Source: Paenibacillus sp. FSL H3-0469
Lineage (GTDB): Bacteria > Bacillota > Bacilli > Paenibacillales > Paenibacillaceae
Assembly: GCF_038051945.1 (NCBI RefSeq)
Contig: NZ_CP150302.1
Location: 7,564,001 to 7,628,000 of the forward strand
Direction of reading: 5' to 3'
DNA: 64,000 bases
Shown here: piece after piece, positions 53,102 through 60,857 of the stretch
Position numbering within the stretch: position 1 is the stretch's first letter
Layout of the letters: every line of letters begins with the position of its first letter
Program-made: the position numbers and the translations under genes
The notes under the pieces: model-generated
Databases searched by the model: none
What the model saw: only the letters and a program-made list of their open reading frames with translations
What the model was told of the DNA's origin: nothing

Positions 53102-53986
53102 TCACTTGGAATTATGATCTTGTAAAATCTCTACAAATGCAGAGAGGATGGCCTGATTCGTATCCGTTCTCCAGGCAGCATAGAAGGGAACAGGCGGCGA
53201 GTTTTCTTCGAAGGGTCTGAATACGACTCCGCTGCGCTGGAACACGGAAACCGAAGAAGGGACAATGGAAACCCCGAGGTTCGCTGCTACAAGGTTTACA
53301 ATGGTATACATTTGTACGGCTTCCTGTACAATCTGAGGGTAAACATCATGCTCTGCGCAAAAACCCATAATAAGATCATGAAAAGGAAGTCCGTGCTTAC
53401 GCGGAAAGAAGATAAATGGTTCGGAACGTAAAGCAGAGACGGGCACCGCCGGCAGTTCAGCCAAGGGATGTTGATCAGGCAACACGGCAACCAGAGTTTC
53501 GTTGATCAAGCTGCAATGACTAACATTCTTAGCCGGTTCAATGAAGCGAAGGAATCCAATATGGATGGTACCGTCATGTAAGGCCTGCCATTGCTGGGCA
53601 GAAGTCATTTCCAGCAGATTCAGCTGGATTTGAGGGAAGCGTTTCCGGAATATTTTGAGCACATCCACCATGATTCCGCCCTCTGCGGAACCGATGAAAG
53701 CAATGTTTAAATGTCCAATGATGCCCTGGCTTGCCAGTTGTACCGTTCGAATAGACCGCTCCAGTTGAGATAAGATCCTTCGGGCTTCCTCCAAAAAGAC
53801 AGATCCCGCCGGGGTGAGACGGACTTGACGCTTGTTCCGTTCAAATAGCTTCACACCCAGCTCTTGTTCCAGTGCTTGAATCTGCTGGGTCAACGGAGGC
53901 TGCGTCATATGTAATTTCTCTGCGGCACGATGGAAATGAAGCTCTTCCGCAACCGCAATGAAGTATTGTAATTTTCGTATATCCAT
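53102..53986 (-). CDS. LysR-family transcriptional regulator (CatM/BenM-like)
   Basis: Regulator of 294 residues. HTH: MDIRKLQYFIAVAEELHFHR, then TQPPLTQQIQALEQELG. The effector domain follows from ~90. The residues ELHFHRAAEKLHMTQPPLTQ are typical of the aromatic-compound LysR group. The ATG start follows AAAAGAGGTCCAACACA. The convergent neighbour is the aldo/keto reductase gene; the divergent neighbour is a MerR gene 188 bp away. The target is unknown. Confidence 0.9.
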   Translation of the reverse strand: MDIRKLQYFIAVAEELHFHRAAEKLHMTQPPLTQQIQALEQELGVKLFERNKRQVRLTPAGSVFLEEARRILSQLERSIRTVQLASQGIIGHLNIAFIGSAEGGIMVDVLKIFRKRFPQIQLNLLEMTSAQQWQALHDGTIHIGFLRFIEPAKNVSHCSLINETLVAVLPDQHPLAELPAVPVSALRSEPFIFFPRKHGLPFHDLIMGFCAEHDVYPQIVQEAVQMYTIVNLVAANLGVSIVPSSVSVFQRSGVVFRPFEENSPPVPFYAAWRTDTNQAILSAFVEILQDHNSK

Positions 53987-54092
53987 TGTGTTGGACCTCT
54001 TTTCCTATCCCTCTTGGCATTATAGCATATGAAGGAGGAGAAGGAGGACGCGTTAAGAAGCAGAGATCCTACGAAGAAGTGAGGGCTTCTTA

Positions 54093-54147
54093 TTGACATT
54101 GCCAATAAGTTACACCATACTGTAACCAATACAGTATAGTGTAACTT
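54093..54147 (+). promoter_or_regulatory. MerR-type promoter with long interrupted palindrome
   Basis: TTGACA (54093-54098) and TACTGT (54118-54123) are 19 bp apart, the stretched spacing typical of MerR-controlled promoters. A 41-bp dyad (54107-54147) has arms AAGTTACAC/GTGTAACTT and ATACTGT/ACAGTAT, each pair perfect, separated by a mismatch and a 7-bp centre. A T run follows (54149-54155), so the RNA could also form a terminator-like hairpin before the MerR gene. Confidence 0.7.
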
Positions 54148-54174
54148 ATTTTTTTGATAAGAAAGGAGAATCCA

Positions 54175-54594
54175 ATGAATACCTACACTGCGAAGCAATT
54201 GGCTGAGATACTGCAGAGTGAAGATCCGCAGATGAATCTGCGGACGGTCCGGTATTATACGCAGATCGGGATGCTGCCGCCGCTTGAGCTGGACGGGAAC
54301 AAAAGGGTGTACACCGACAATCATCTGCACTATCTGCGCGCCATCCTTGTATTGTCCAAGAGCGGCGAGACGCTGGCTTCGGCACAGGAGAAATTGGCGG
54401 GATTGCCGCCGGATGATGTGATCAAGCTCGGGGATAATCTGCGGCTGTACCAGTCGGATCAGATGCTCCACAGTGAGCTGCATGTTATCAGTGAAGATAT
54501 AATTCTCTCCGTTAGCCCGCGGATCTCGCCTGCGCTGAAGGAGAAGATGGTTGAGGCCGTCACCCGTTTACTTCAAGAGGAGGGACAGGTATGA
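54175..54594 (+). CDS. Small MerR-type regulator
   Basis: DNA-binding protein of 139 residues. HTH: YTAKQLAEILQSEDPQMNLR, then TVRYYTQIGMLPPLELDGNK and LHYLRAILVLSKSG. The ATG at 54175 has GAAAGGAG upstream. The C-terminal half is helical with no cysteine pair for metal. It overlaps the next gene by 4 bp, so regulator and unknown protein are coupled. The palindrome upstream probably is its own operator. Confidence 0.85.
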   Translation: MNTYTAKQLAEILQSEDPQMNLRTVRYYTQIGMLPPLELDGNKRVYTDNHLHYLRAILVLSKSGETLASAQEKLAGLPPDDVIKLGDNLRLYQSDQMLHSELHVISEDIILSVSPRISPALKEKMVEAVTRLLQEEGQV

Positions 54595-55121
54595 TCCAAA
54601 TGCGTTTTGCAAAATCTGCTATTGAGCATGAAGAAGGCATGAATCATCTCTGGATTCAGTTGGCTCTGCCGTGTCCTGTGCAGAATGCCCGCTTACAATT
54701 CATCCTTCCGGCAGGGCTTCACCGGTCTCCTGATCTGAGTGGTACTGTTGAAGACGGCAGTGGGAGATTAAGGATTAACGAGATGCTGGCAGTAACGGAC
54801 CTGTACTTTGAAATCTTCACGCTGGAGCCGATCCCTTGTGGGGAATATACCATTAATGTTGAGCTGTCCTACACGGGCGGCGATGGAACGTTAACCAATG
54901 TGAAGCAGGAAATCCCGCTTATGGTCGTGTCTGAGGAAGAGTCGGCTGCGATTCGTACTGATGAGGAAGTAGTGCGCAGAATTAAAGAGCTGCGGGGGAT
55001 ATGCGGCAGCAATGAGCTGAGACAGTACAACGAATACACCCCAGCTAAGCTAATCAGGCTTGATTCCAGCGCTATGTCGGAATGGGAGAAGAAGTACCGC
55101 GTTGAAGGGGTAATAAGATAA
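54591..55121 (+). CDS. Unknown protein coupled to MerR regulator
   Basis: Protein of 176 residues, not recognised. No signal peptide or membrane segment. Residues ~1-115 look like a beta-sandwich (alternating hydrophobics: LWIQLALPCPV, ARLQFILPAGL, TINVELSYTGG), and residues ~118-170 are charged and helical (TDEEVVRRIKELRGICGSNE). The ATG overlaps the MerR stop (ATGA), so both are made together. It may be the effector or a partner of the MerR protein. Confidence 0.75.
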   Translation: MIQMRFAKSAIEHEEGMNHLWIQLALPCPVQNARLQFILPAGLHRSPDLSGTVEDGSGRLRINEMLAVTDLYFEIFTLEPIPCGEYTINVELSYTGGDGTLTNVKQEIPLMVVSEEESAAIRTDEEVVRRIKELRGICGSNELRQYNEYTPAKLIRLDSSAMSEWEKKYRVEGVIR

Positions 55122-55192
55122 TAATGACTAACCTCTAATTGGCACAATGTATAGTGCGAGCCATATAATTGCATCACAGGCAGGTGAAATCT

Positions 55193-55915
55193 ATGAACTA
55201 TGAGAACGCCGGGGATATTTTGCCGGAGAAGCTGTTACAGGAAGTGAAGAAATATGCAGCGGGCAAGCTGCTGTATGTTCCGCAGGATAACCATAAGAAG
55301 GCCTGGGGAGAGGTTTCAGGCCAGCGTCAAGCTCTGGTCAGACGCAATCAGATGATGCTTAATAAATTTCTGAATGGGACCCCGGTCTGTGAGTTGTCGA
55401 AGGAGTACTTTCTGTCCGAGGAGACGGTTAAACGTATTGTGTATTCCAAGAAGGATACGAATAAACTGGATTACCATCCCACTACAAACTCCGCCAAAGC
55501 CTACTCGGAAGCAGGCATGCTGGAAGAATGGATTCATACCTATCTGCTGTTCGGCCGCCGTAACAAGGGATTCTCTGACGGATTGCGGCTGATGTGCAGA
55601 TATTATGCAGGTCCGCTGCGGATGCCGCTCTCCTTGCTGAGCAGATCCAGCGGACCCGAGGGTGGCATGATGTGGAGAGTGGACCGGGATTATTTTGAGC
55701 AAAAAGTGTTGCACTGGATGAATGATATCCATGCCGGCCAGGATACTCCGCCGCTTATTGTGAATTACGCACAAGGGGAATTGGAGCTGAATTGCGGCAA
55801 TCCATTGCTGGAAGCGCTTAAACGCTCTGAGGTGAGTGAGTATCCTGTAATCCTATGGGTTACGGAGCGGGCGGATTACAGCAAGGCGCTGGCGGATTAT
55901 GCTATGCACGTATAG
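55193..55915 (+). CDS. CD3324-type HTH fused to a degenerate ParB/Srx-like domain
   Basis: Protein of 240 residues in two parts. Residues 1-88 match the CD3324/Mor-like HTH family (MNYENAGDILPEKLLQEVKK, then YVPQ, RRNQMMLNKFLNG, YFLSEETVKRIVYSKK). Residues ~108-230 align with the next gene's product: EEWIHTYLL, FSDGLRL, YYAGPLRMPL, TPPLIVNYAQGELELN. Where the neighbour has DGRHR, this protein has CGNPL (201-205), so the active box is lost. The ATG at 55193 has AGGTG 6 bp upstream; an in-frame TTG at 55169 is less likely. The function is unknown. Confidence 0.75.
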   Translation: MNYENAGDILPEKLLQEVKKYAAGKLLYVPQDNHKKAWGEVSGQRQALVRRNQMMLNKFLNGTPVCELSKEYFLSEETVKRIVYSKKDTNKLDYHPTTNSAKAYSEAGMLEEWIHTYLLFGRRNKGFSDGLRLMCRYYAGPLRMPLSLLSRSSGPEGGMMWRVDRDYFEQKVLHWMNDIHAGQDTPPLIVNYAQGELELNCGNPLLEALKRSEVSEYPVILWVTERADYSKALADYAMHV

Positions 55916-55974
55916 GCTTATGCCGGGAATAGCTTTAACTATTCTCGTCATATGACCTTTCCCGGCTCTCCGGT

Positions 55975-56469
55975 ATGATGAAGATATCACATAAGGAAAG
56001 GCAGACGTTGGGGATGACCTACGGGACTACAGGTTGTGCAATAGAATACGCCCGGCGGGGGGCGATAGAGGAGTGGTTACAGCTCTTTTTGAGAAATGAC
56101 GGGGGTAATGTGGTATTTGCGGACGGATTACTGCTGGAGCCTAGAACGTATACGGGACCGGTCCGCATGGATATCACAAAGTTTGGCATAGAAGAGGGTC
56201 CCCCATCGTATTTGACCAGAGCAGATGAAATTGCCGGCTTTTATGACATTGTTGAGCAGATGACGGAGTGCTACAGCGGGTGGGATATGCCTCCGCTCAT
56301 TGTTAATTATGCTGACGGGAGATTTGAAATCAATGACGGGCGTCACCGTAACGTGGCCTTGCATCAGATGAATATTACCTATGCCCCCGTGATATTCTGG
56401 ACGAGTTCAGAGGAGGATCAGCGGTATATTTCGGAATACTTGAGTGAAGAGAGGGCTGAGTACATATGA
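55975..56469 (+). CDS. Small ParB/Srx-like protein
   Basis: Protein of about 164 residues resembling the ParB/sulfiredoxin fold, which includes CTPases, nucleases and the serine kinase SbnI. The signature is MPPLIVNYADGRFEINDGRH followed by R-N-V-A-L, with the DGRHR box at 121-125. It shares this domain with the C-terminus of the preceding gene. The start is uncertain: ATG 55975 and 55978 have a weak ribosome binding site, and TTG 56008 or ATG 56014 are possible after AAGGAAAGG. It overlaps the kinase gene by 4 bp. The function is unknown. Confidence 0.7.
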   Translation: MMKISHKERQTLGMTYGTTGCAIEYARRGAIEEWLQLFLRNDGGNVVFADGLLLEPRTYTGPVRMDITKFGIEEGPPSYLTRADEIAGFYDIVEQMTECYSGWDMPPLIVNYADGRFEINDGRHRNVALHQMNITYAPVIFWTSSEEDQRYISEYLSEERAEYI

Positions 56470-57008
56470 CAGCGACATTGCCATTATTCATTATCACCGG
56501 AGCCAGCGGCGTAGGCAAAACAACGGTGATGCACGAGCTAAGGAGACAGATGCCTGAATTTGTGCTGTTCAGCACGGATGACGATAATTTCGGGACGACG
56601 GGCCAGAAGCTGGAGTATCAGGACCGGTATAATGTGCTGTTTCATTGTGCGCGTGCCGTTGCGTTGTCGGGGAGAGGAACGGTTATTTGCGGGACGATGA
56701 TGCCTTGGGATGCCAAGAAATGCGATGTATACGATGCGTTCAGTGAAGTGCACTTTATTAACCTGCATTGTGACGATGCTACCCGCAATGCCCGCCTGCG
56801 GGGCCGGGAGGATGCAGCAACCTGGACAGAGGATATGCTTAGGCAGCATCAGGAATTCGCGCAGTGGCTGCTGGACCATGCAGATACGGAGTATGATCCG
56901 CCGATGCCGACCTTTGACTCAACCTCTACACCTCAGGCCCGTCTGGCAGAACAGATTAAGGAGTATATCGGGTCAAAATGGAAGGGGAGCGCGGGAATTG
57001 TATCATAG
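56466..57008 (+). CDS. P-loop kinase-like protein
   Basis: Small nucleotide kinase-like protein of 180 residues. Walker A is GASGVGKT (12-19). STDDDNFGT (about 36-44) has the place of the acceptor-binding Asp of shikimate or gluconate kinase relatives. A lid-like Arg segment is NARLRGRED, and CGTMMPWDAKK is in the position of a strand-3 region. The ATG overlaps the ParB-like stop by 4 bp. It could phosphorylate a small molecule or nucleotide; the acceptor is unknown. Confidence 0.8.
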   Translation: MTATLPLFIITGASGVGKTTVMHELRRQMPEFVLFSTDDDNFGTTGQKLEYQDRYNVLFHCARAVALSGRGTVICGTMMPWDAKKCDVYDAFSEVHFINLHCDDATRNARLRGREDAATWTEDMLRQHQEFAQWLLDHADTEYDPPMPTFDSTSTPQARLAEQIKEYIGSKWKGSAGIVS

Positions 57009-57024
57009 CTGTATGTAAAAGTTT

Positions 57025-57050
57025 AAGGCCATCCCTGCCGGGATGGCCTT
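57025..57050. terminator. Terminator after kinase-like gene
   Basis: AAGGCCATCCC-TGCC-GGGATGGCCTT, an 11-bp perfect stem flanked by A-rich and T-rich runs, between convergent genes. Confidence 0.9.
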
Positions 57051-57099
57051 TGAACTAGTTTAGCTGGTATAGTCTATCAGATGAATTGGATGCCACCGC

Positions 57100-58065
57100 T
57101 TACGGCTTCATACTATCCCACAGCGCCTGGAAGGCACCGGGCTCAACCTCGAAGAATACCGGCGCATTGCTGTAGCGAACGAGTCCCTGGCTGAACAGGG
57201 TCAGCTCCACCCGGGTTTTGTCCTCCAGCTGAAGGTAGACCAGCTTGCGGTCTTCTTTGTCATAGATCCCTTGCTCTATGAGCGGCTCAGCGGCTAGGGG
57301 CTTGGCGGTCATGAGGGCGCTCAGGAAGCCGTCAAGCGCTGCGCCTTCGGGCAGCGGCAGGTATTGTTGCTTGCCGTTATTCCAGCTTTCAAAGCTCTCC
57401 CACTGGGCGGAGGCGATGCGCCCGTCCAGGTTCAGCTTGCCAATGAGATCGGCTCCGCTGTTCACGGTAATTCCATTCGTATGCTCGTACAGCTCCGCGA
57501 ACACCTGGCCATCCACTTCTGTATAGGACATGACGAGGAAGCCGGAATCATAGCCCTTGACGGCATAAATATCCGTCTCCCCGATGTTCGAGGCCAGCTC
57601 GGTATACGCATCCTTGCTGCTCCATTCATCAATCCCGCTGGTCGTGCGGCCCAGCTTCTCTCCGCGCAGTGCAGCTGCATCAGCCGCTTCCATGCGGATC
57701 GCTGCCTGGGTATAGATATTGCCCTGGTAGACGACTAGGCCAATCATATCGGCCACAGCACCGGAGCTTTTATCCGGCAGCTCGATCTTGGGAATAACGA
57801 CTCCGGCAGAGTTCCCGGCAGCAGGTGTACCCGGATCGACCTGGGCTACTTGATTCGGTGAACCTGTTCCGCCCAGCTGCTTCATTACACTTGGTCCGGC
57901 CAGGCCGATCCCGGCAGCAACCAGCACGCTTGCTGCAATATACACCATTTTACGCGGACGGCGCTTTTGTTCCATTTTACCTTCTAACCCTTGCTTCATT
58001 TCTCTGCTTGAACTCATAGTATCCACCGCTTTCTTATATTGGTTTCGAAACTGTTCTTCCTTCAT
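57100..58065 (-). CDS. Probable anti-sigma factor with one membrane segment
   Basis: Protein of 321 residues. A cytoplasmic N-terminus of ~38 residues rich in charge is followed by one membrane segment (MVYIAASVLVAAGIGLAGPS, about 40-59) and a ~260-residue outer domain. It overlaps the ECF sigma gene by 4 bp, the classic arrangement for a sigma/anti-sigma pair. No zinc anti-sigma HxxxCxxC motif is present, so binding to the sigma would use the short N-terminus. The outer-domain ligand is unknown. Confidence 0.72.
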   Translation of the reverse strand: MKEEQFRNQYKKAVDTMSSSREMKQGLEGKMEQKRRPRKMVYIAASVLVAAGIGLAGPSVMKQLGGTGSPNQVAQVDPGTPAAGNSAGVVIPKIELPDKSSGAVADMIGLVVYQGNIYTQAAIRMEAADAAALRGEKLGRTTSGIDEWSSKDAYTELASNIGETDIYAVKGYDSGFLVMSYTEVDGQVFAELYEHTNGITVNSGADLIGKLNLDGRIASAQWESFESWNNGKQQYLPLPEGAALDGFLSALMTAKPLAAEPLIEQGIYDKEDRKLVYLQLEDKTRVELTLFSQGLVRYSNAPVFFEVEPGAFQALWDSMKP

Positions 58066-58556
58066 TCCGCTTCTGCTCCTTCCAGTTCCAGTCTTAACAG
58101 CTGACGCCCGCGCTGAAGTCTCATCTTCACGGCCGACTCGCTGATCTGCAGAATTCTGCTGATCTCCTGGACGGGATAATCCTCGTAATAGTACAGATGA
58201 ATCACAGTCTTATACTTCACCGGCAGGGCGAGCACAAGCTGCAAGACCGCCAGCTCCTCGGGGTTATCGGCCGTAACCGGCTCCACCCCTTCGAGCTTGA
58301 CCTCGCGCTTGCGCCAGCCTCTGCCCAGCAGATTCTTGCAATGATTGGTGATGACCCGGATCAGCCAGGCCTTCTGGTGTTCGTCATCCTTGAATACGGG
58401 AGCCTTCTCCATCAGCTTGATGAAGGTGTCCTGCGTAGCCTCTTCGGCATCCTGGCGGCTGCCCAAATGAACCAGGGCAATCCGGTACAGCATATCTGCA
58501 TATTGTTCGTAGCTCTTCATCACAGGATGGCCCGGCCGGGTCATGGGTTGCTGCAT
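58062..58556 (-). CDS. ECF-type RNA polymerase sigma factor
   Basis: Sigma factor of 164 residues. Region 2: YADMLYRIALVHLGSRQDAE, then EATQDTFIKLMEKAPVF and KAWLIRVITNHCKNLLGRGW. Region 4: LALPVKYKTVIHLYYYEDYP, then EISRILQISESAVKMRLQRGR. The ATG start at 58556 has an AAAGGAGGGC site upstream. It is followed by its probable anti-sigma gene and likely drives its own transcription on an envelope signal. Confidence 0.92.
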   Translation of the reverse strand: MQQPMTRPGHPVMKSYEQYADMLYRIALVHLGSRQDAEEATQDTFIKLMEKAPVFKDDEHQKAWLIRVITNHCKNLLGRGWRKREVKLEGVEPVTADNPEELAVLQLVLALPVKYKTVIHLYYYEDYPVQEISRILQISESAVKMRLQRGRQLLRLELEGAEAE

Positions 58557-58660
58557 GAGGTTATGCCCTCCTTTATCTATAACACCCTTTAGGACGGCAT
58601 CCGGTCACATTTTGTTTCCGGGAATTTATTCTGCGTGCTCTAAGCTCACCCTGATACAGC

Positions 58661-58687
58661 AAAAAAAGGGCCATGATTAATGGCCCT
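58661..58687 (-). terminator. Terminator of the APH/CotS-like gene
   Basis: On the minus strand AGGGCCAT-TAATC-ATGGCCCT followed by seven T residues: a standard intrinsic terminator. Confidence 0.93.
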
Positions 58688-58707
58688 ATCCCAATTCTTA
58701 AGATTCC

Positions 58708-59682
58708 TCAGATTCCGGCGAACATATCATTCAAGCGGTCCCAGTTGGCCGCGACCCACTGATTCTCCTGACGGAAGCGGACAAGCGGCGGGAATTCATC
58801 CTGCCCGGGCACGGCGATCCATTCGGCTTCCTTCCACCAGATTAATTTGAGTGACCGGATGAGTGTACTTGCAGGCAAGGGGGTATATTCACGGTAGCCT
58901 GTCACAAACGACCGTACCTGGTCCAGTCCGATCCCTCCTTCAGCCAACGCACAGGAGAGGATCGGCCGGGCTACATCGAACTCCGGATAGACGTAATGCA
59001 GCCGGTCGAAGTCCAGGATCGCTGCCACCTGATCTGTACTGAACAGGATATTATCCACGAACAAATCCCGGTGCCCCCAGCCCCGTTCGCAGGCCGCGAA
59101 GATGCCGGTGTCCATCCGGTCTATGATCCTCCGCTGAAGCTCAAGCGCCGATATCGTATCCTCGCTCTGCCGGGCAGTGGCCTGAAGATAGCGTGCCTCC
59201 CAGTTTCTCACCATAGACGCTTGGCTGCGGACCTCCCAATACAGCGGTAACGAAGCAGGCTGCGCATTAAGCAGCTTGTGCATCTGGCCCACAACCCTGC
59301 CCAGTGCATACATCTGCTGCTCCGTGGCCGAGCCGGGGACAAGACTGTGCCCGTCACACAGAGTCATCAGCACATACCGTTCCTGTGAAGACGTTCTCAA
59401 TACATAATTTCCCTCGTATGAAAATAATTTCGGAACAGGAAGGCCTTCCAGGTATAGATGGTCCTGATGGCTTAAGGAGATCTCCAGTCCGCGGGTGAGC
59501 GCTTCAGGGTAACGGATCTTGCTGTACTGCTTCACGAACAGACGGCCCTGATCACTGTCCAGTCTCCACTTCAGATTCAGGAAGCCCTGATCAATCTGGA
59601 CCGCTTCCGTGACATGCATCCCGAATCGTTCTGTCATAGAATCCAGGATCTCATCCCGGATTCTTGCGGCTGTATCTGACAT
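58708..59682 (-). CDS. Phosphotransferase of APH/CotS-like family
   Basis: Kinase-fold protein of 324 residues. The catalytic loop is GWGHRDLFVDNILF (about residues 200-213), and the metal Asp is in AAILDFDRLHYVYPEFDVARPI. An N-terminal lobe with RLFVKQYSK provides the ATP lysine. It is similar to spore coat kinases (CotS/YutH) and to homoserine kinase-type enzymes. In a spore-former a coat role is plausible, but the substrate is not readable. Single gene with terminator. Confidence 0.85.
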   Translation of the reverse strand: MSDTAARIRDEILDSMTERFGMHVTEAVQIDQGFLNLKWRLDSDQGRLFVKQYSKIRYPEALTRGLEISLSHQDHLYLEGLPVPKLFSYEGNYVLRTSSQERYVLMTLCDGHSLVPGSATEQQMYALGRVVGQMHKLLNAQPASLPLYWEVRSQASMVRNWEARYLQATARQSEDTISALELQRRIIDRMDTGIFAACERGWGHRDLFVDNILFSTDQVAAILDFDRLHYVYPEFDVARPILSCALAEGGIGLDQVRSFVTGYREYTPLPASTLIRSLKLIWWKEAEWIAVPGQDEFPPLVRFRQENQWVAANWDRLNDMFAGI

Positions 59683-59991
59683 ACAATATCTCCTCGTCGG
59701 GGTAATATAAGGGCTGGGTTAGCGAAGTATTCACGCTAGTAGAGCATCAGATTTAATGGTGGAGTTGAGGCTTAGCGATGTCAGAAGGGCTGAAGGCGTG
59801 GAGCAATCCCCCCTGGGTGTCCCCATACTCAAACAGGGTTCGATCTTAATTGGGCGTTTGGCTCGGCGTTACGGACTGAGGCGCGCTCATTTCGGAGGAG
59901 AGTCACAACTTGGGCAAGTGGCGCAGGCAGATGAACCGGCCTCTTCGCAAACTCTCTATGTGAAGAGACAGCAGTGCAGCGACCTATAGGG
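59683..59991. other. Intergenic region, 309 bp, no supported gene
   Basis: A 77-codon open frame (59756-59989, plus strand) has no ribosome binding site and an unrecognised product. Short fragments in all three frames look protein-like but are broken by stops, which suggests an old remnant. Nothing else was seen. Confidence 0.4.
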
Positions 59992-60537
59992 TTATAGGAA
60001 TGAGAAAAAAGAGCGCAATAGACCGCGCTTTCTTGGCGGAGACATCAGCCTGCCAGAGGCAACCGGATAAACCTCTTCATGCGGGGAGAGGGATGGACTG
60101 CCGGGCTTCTGCATTGTTTCCAGAGATGCGGATAATTGCTTAATCATTACTCGCATATCCTCAAGCTCTGCACGCTGCTGGAGCAGCTGTACCGAAACGA
60201 TCTCGCTCGCTTTTTGATCCAGTGCGTGTTCAATATACTCGATCCGGGACCATATTTTATTCATAGGGTCACCGTCTGTATTTAGGCTTGGATTCTCCTG
60301 CAGCGGTCCCCTTGACAGCTTGTCGTTGGTGAGATCCGGGTCTATCCCTTCCAATGCTTCCCCCTGATTAATACGGTCTTTAATATGATTAAGCTGGCTG
60401 ATTTGCTGCTCCGAGAAGGTATAGTGTCCAAGACGGTCCTTTGGAAAGAAATCGGGGAACATGGCCGCCCAGCGTTTGATCGTAGTCTGGCTAACGGACA
60501 GCAGCTCCGCAGCTTCCTTTGTTTTCAGAATTTCCAT
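59992..60537 (-). CDS. racA: RacA-like chromosome-anchoring protein
   Basis: Protein of 181 residues, close to the 184 of Bacillus subtilis RacA, which bridges the origin region and the cell pole early in sporulation. The N-terminal MerR-like HTH reads KTKEAAELLSVSQTTIKRWA, then RLGHYTFSEQQISQL and KDRINQGEALEGI. A coiled coil spans ~95-140 (RIEYIEHALDQKASEIVSVQ...). The tail is basic and hydrophobic (RKRGLLRSFFSFL). The ATG at 60537 has GGAGGG 6 bp upstream; the frame continues to 60630 without support. Assignment is by overall pattern, and another MerR-like protein is possible. Confidence 0.65.
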   Translation of the reverse strand: MEILKTKEAAELLSVSQTTIKRWAAMFPDFFPKDRLGHYTFSEQQISQLNHIKDRINQGEALEGIDPDLTNDKLSRGPLQENPSLNTDGDPMNKIWSRIEYIEHALDQKASEIVSVQLLQQRAELEDMRVMIKQLSASLETMQKPGSPSLSPHEEVYPVASGRLMSPPRKRGLLRSFFSFL

Positions 60538-60857
60538 TTCAATCCCTCCAGTGTAGTTGTCTTCTATGAGTAATTCGTTATTCTTCGGCGGCCCCCTGCA
60601 CGGGTGACAAAGGAAGTGCTGATTCGCCAATCAAAGTGTTATTACGACTATTCTTGCTCTCTAGAGAGCGGTGTACATACAGAAGAGTATAATTGTATCC
60701 CTGGGGAGTGGTCCTGCCACGCTTCTTTCTTCATGGACCAGAATTATAGTAGGAATACAAAAAAAGCTTTCCATAACCCCTTCCGGGCAATTATGAAAAG
60801 CTTTCTTCAGCTCGTTACAGACATTGTGCTGAGCTGCCTTAAGGGAAAAGGCAGGGG
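60538..60857. other. Intergenic region with lacZ terminator
   Basis: 320 bp containing the lacZ terminator at 60759-60804 and, toward 60538, the presumed promoter area of the racA-like gene, where no clear -35/-10 pair was found. Plus-strand frames here are antisense to the lacZ end and not supported. Confidence 0.5.
60759..60804 (-). terminator. Terminator of lacZ
   Basis: On the minus strand AAAGCTTTTCATAA and TTATGGAAAGCTTT form a long stem with one mismatch, followed by TTTTTG. Confidence 0.9.

Noticed and set aside
55193..57008. Toxin-antitoxin or phage-defence system in the ParB-like/kinase cluster
   Set aside because: No toxin fold, nuclease motif or defence-type pairing could be shown; only an unassigned cluster is claimed.
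59756..59989. 77-codon plus-strand frame between the APH/CotS-like and racA-like genes
   Set aside because: No ribosome binding site and no familiar motif; kept only as a possible remnant.
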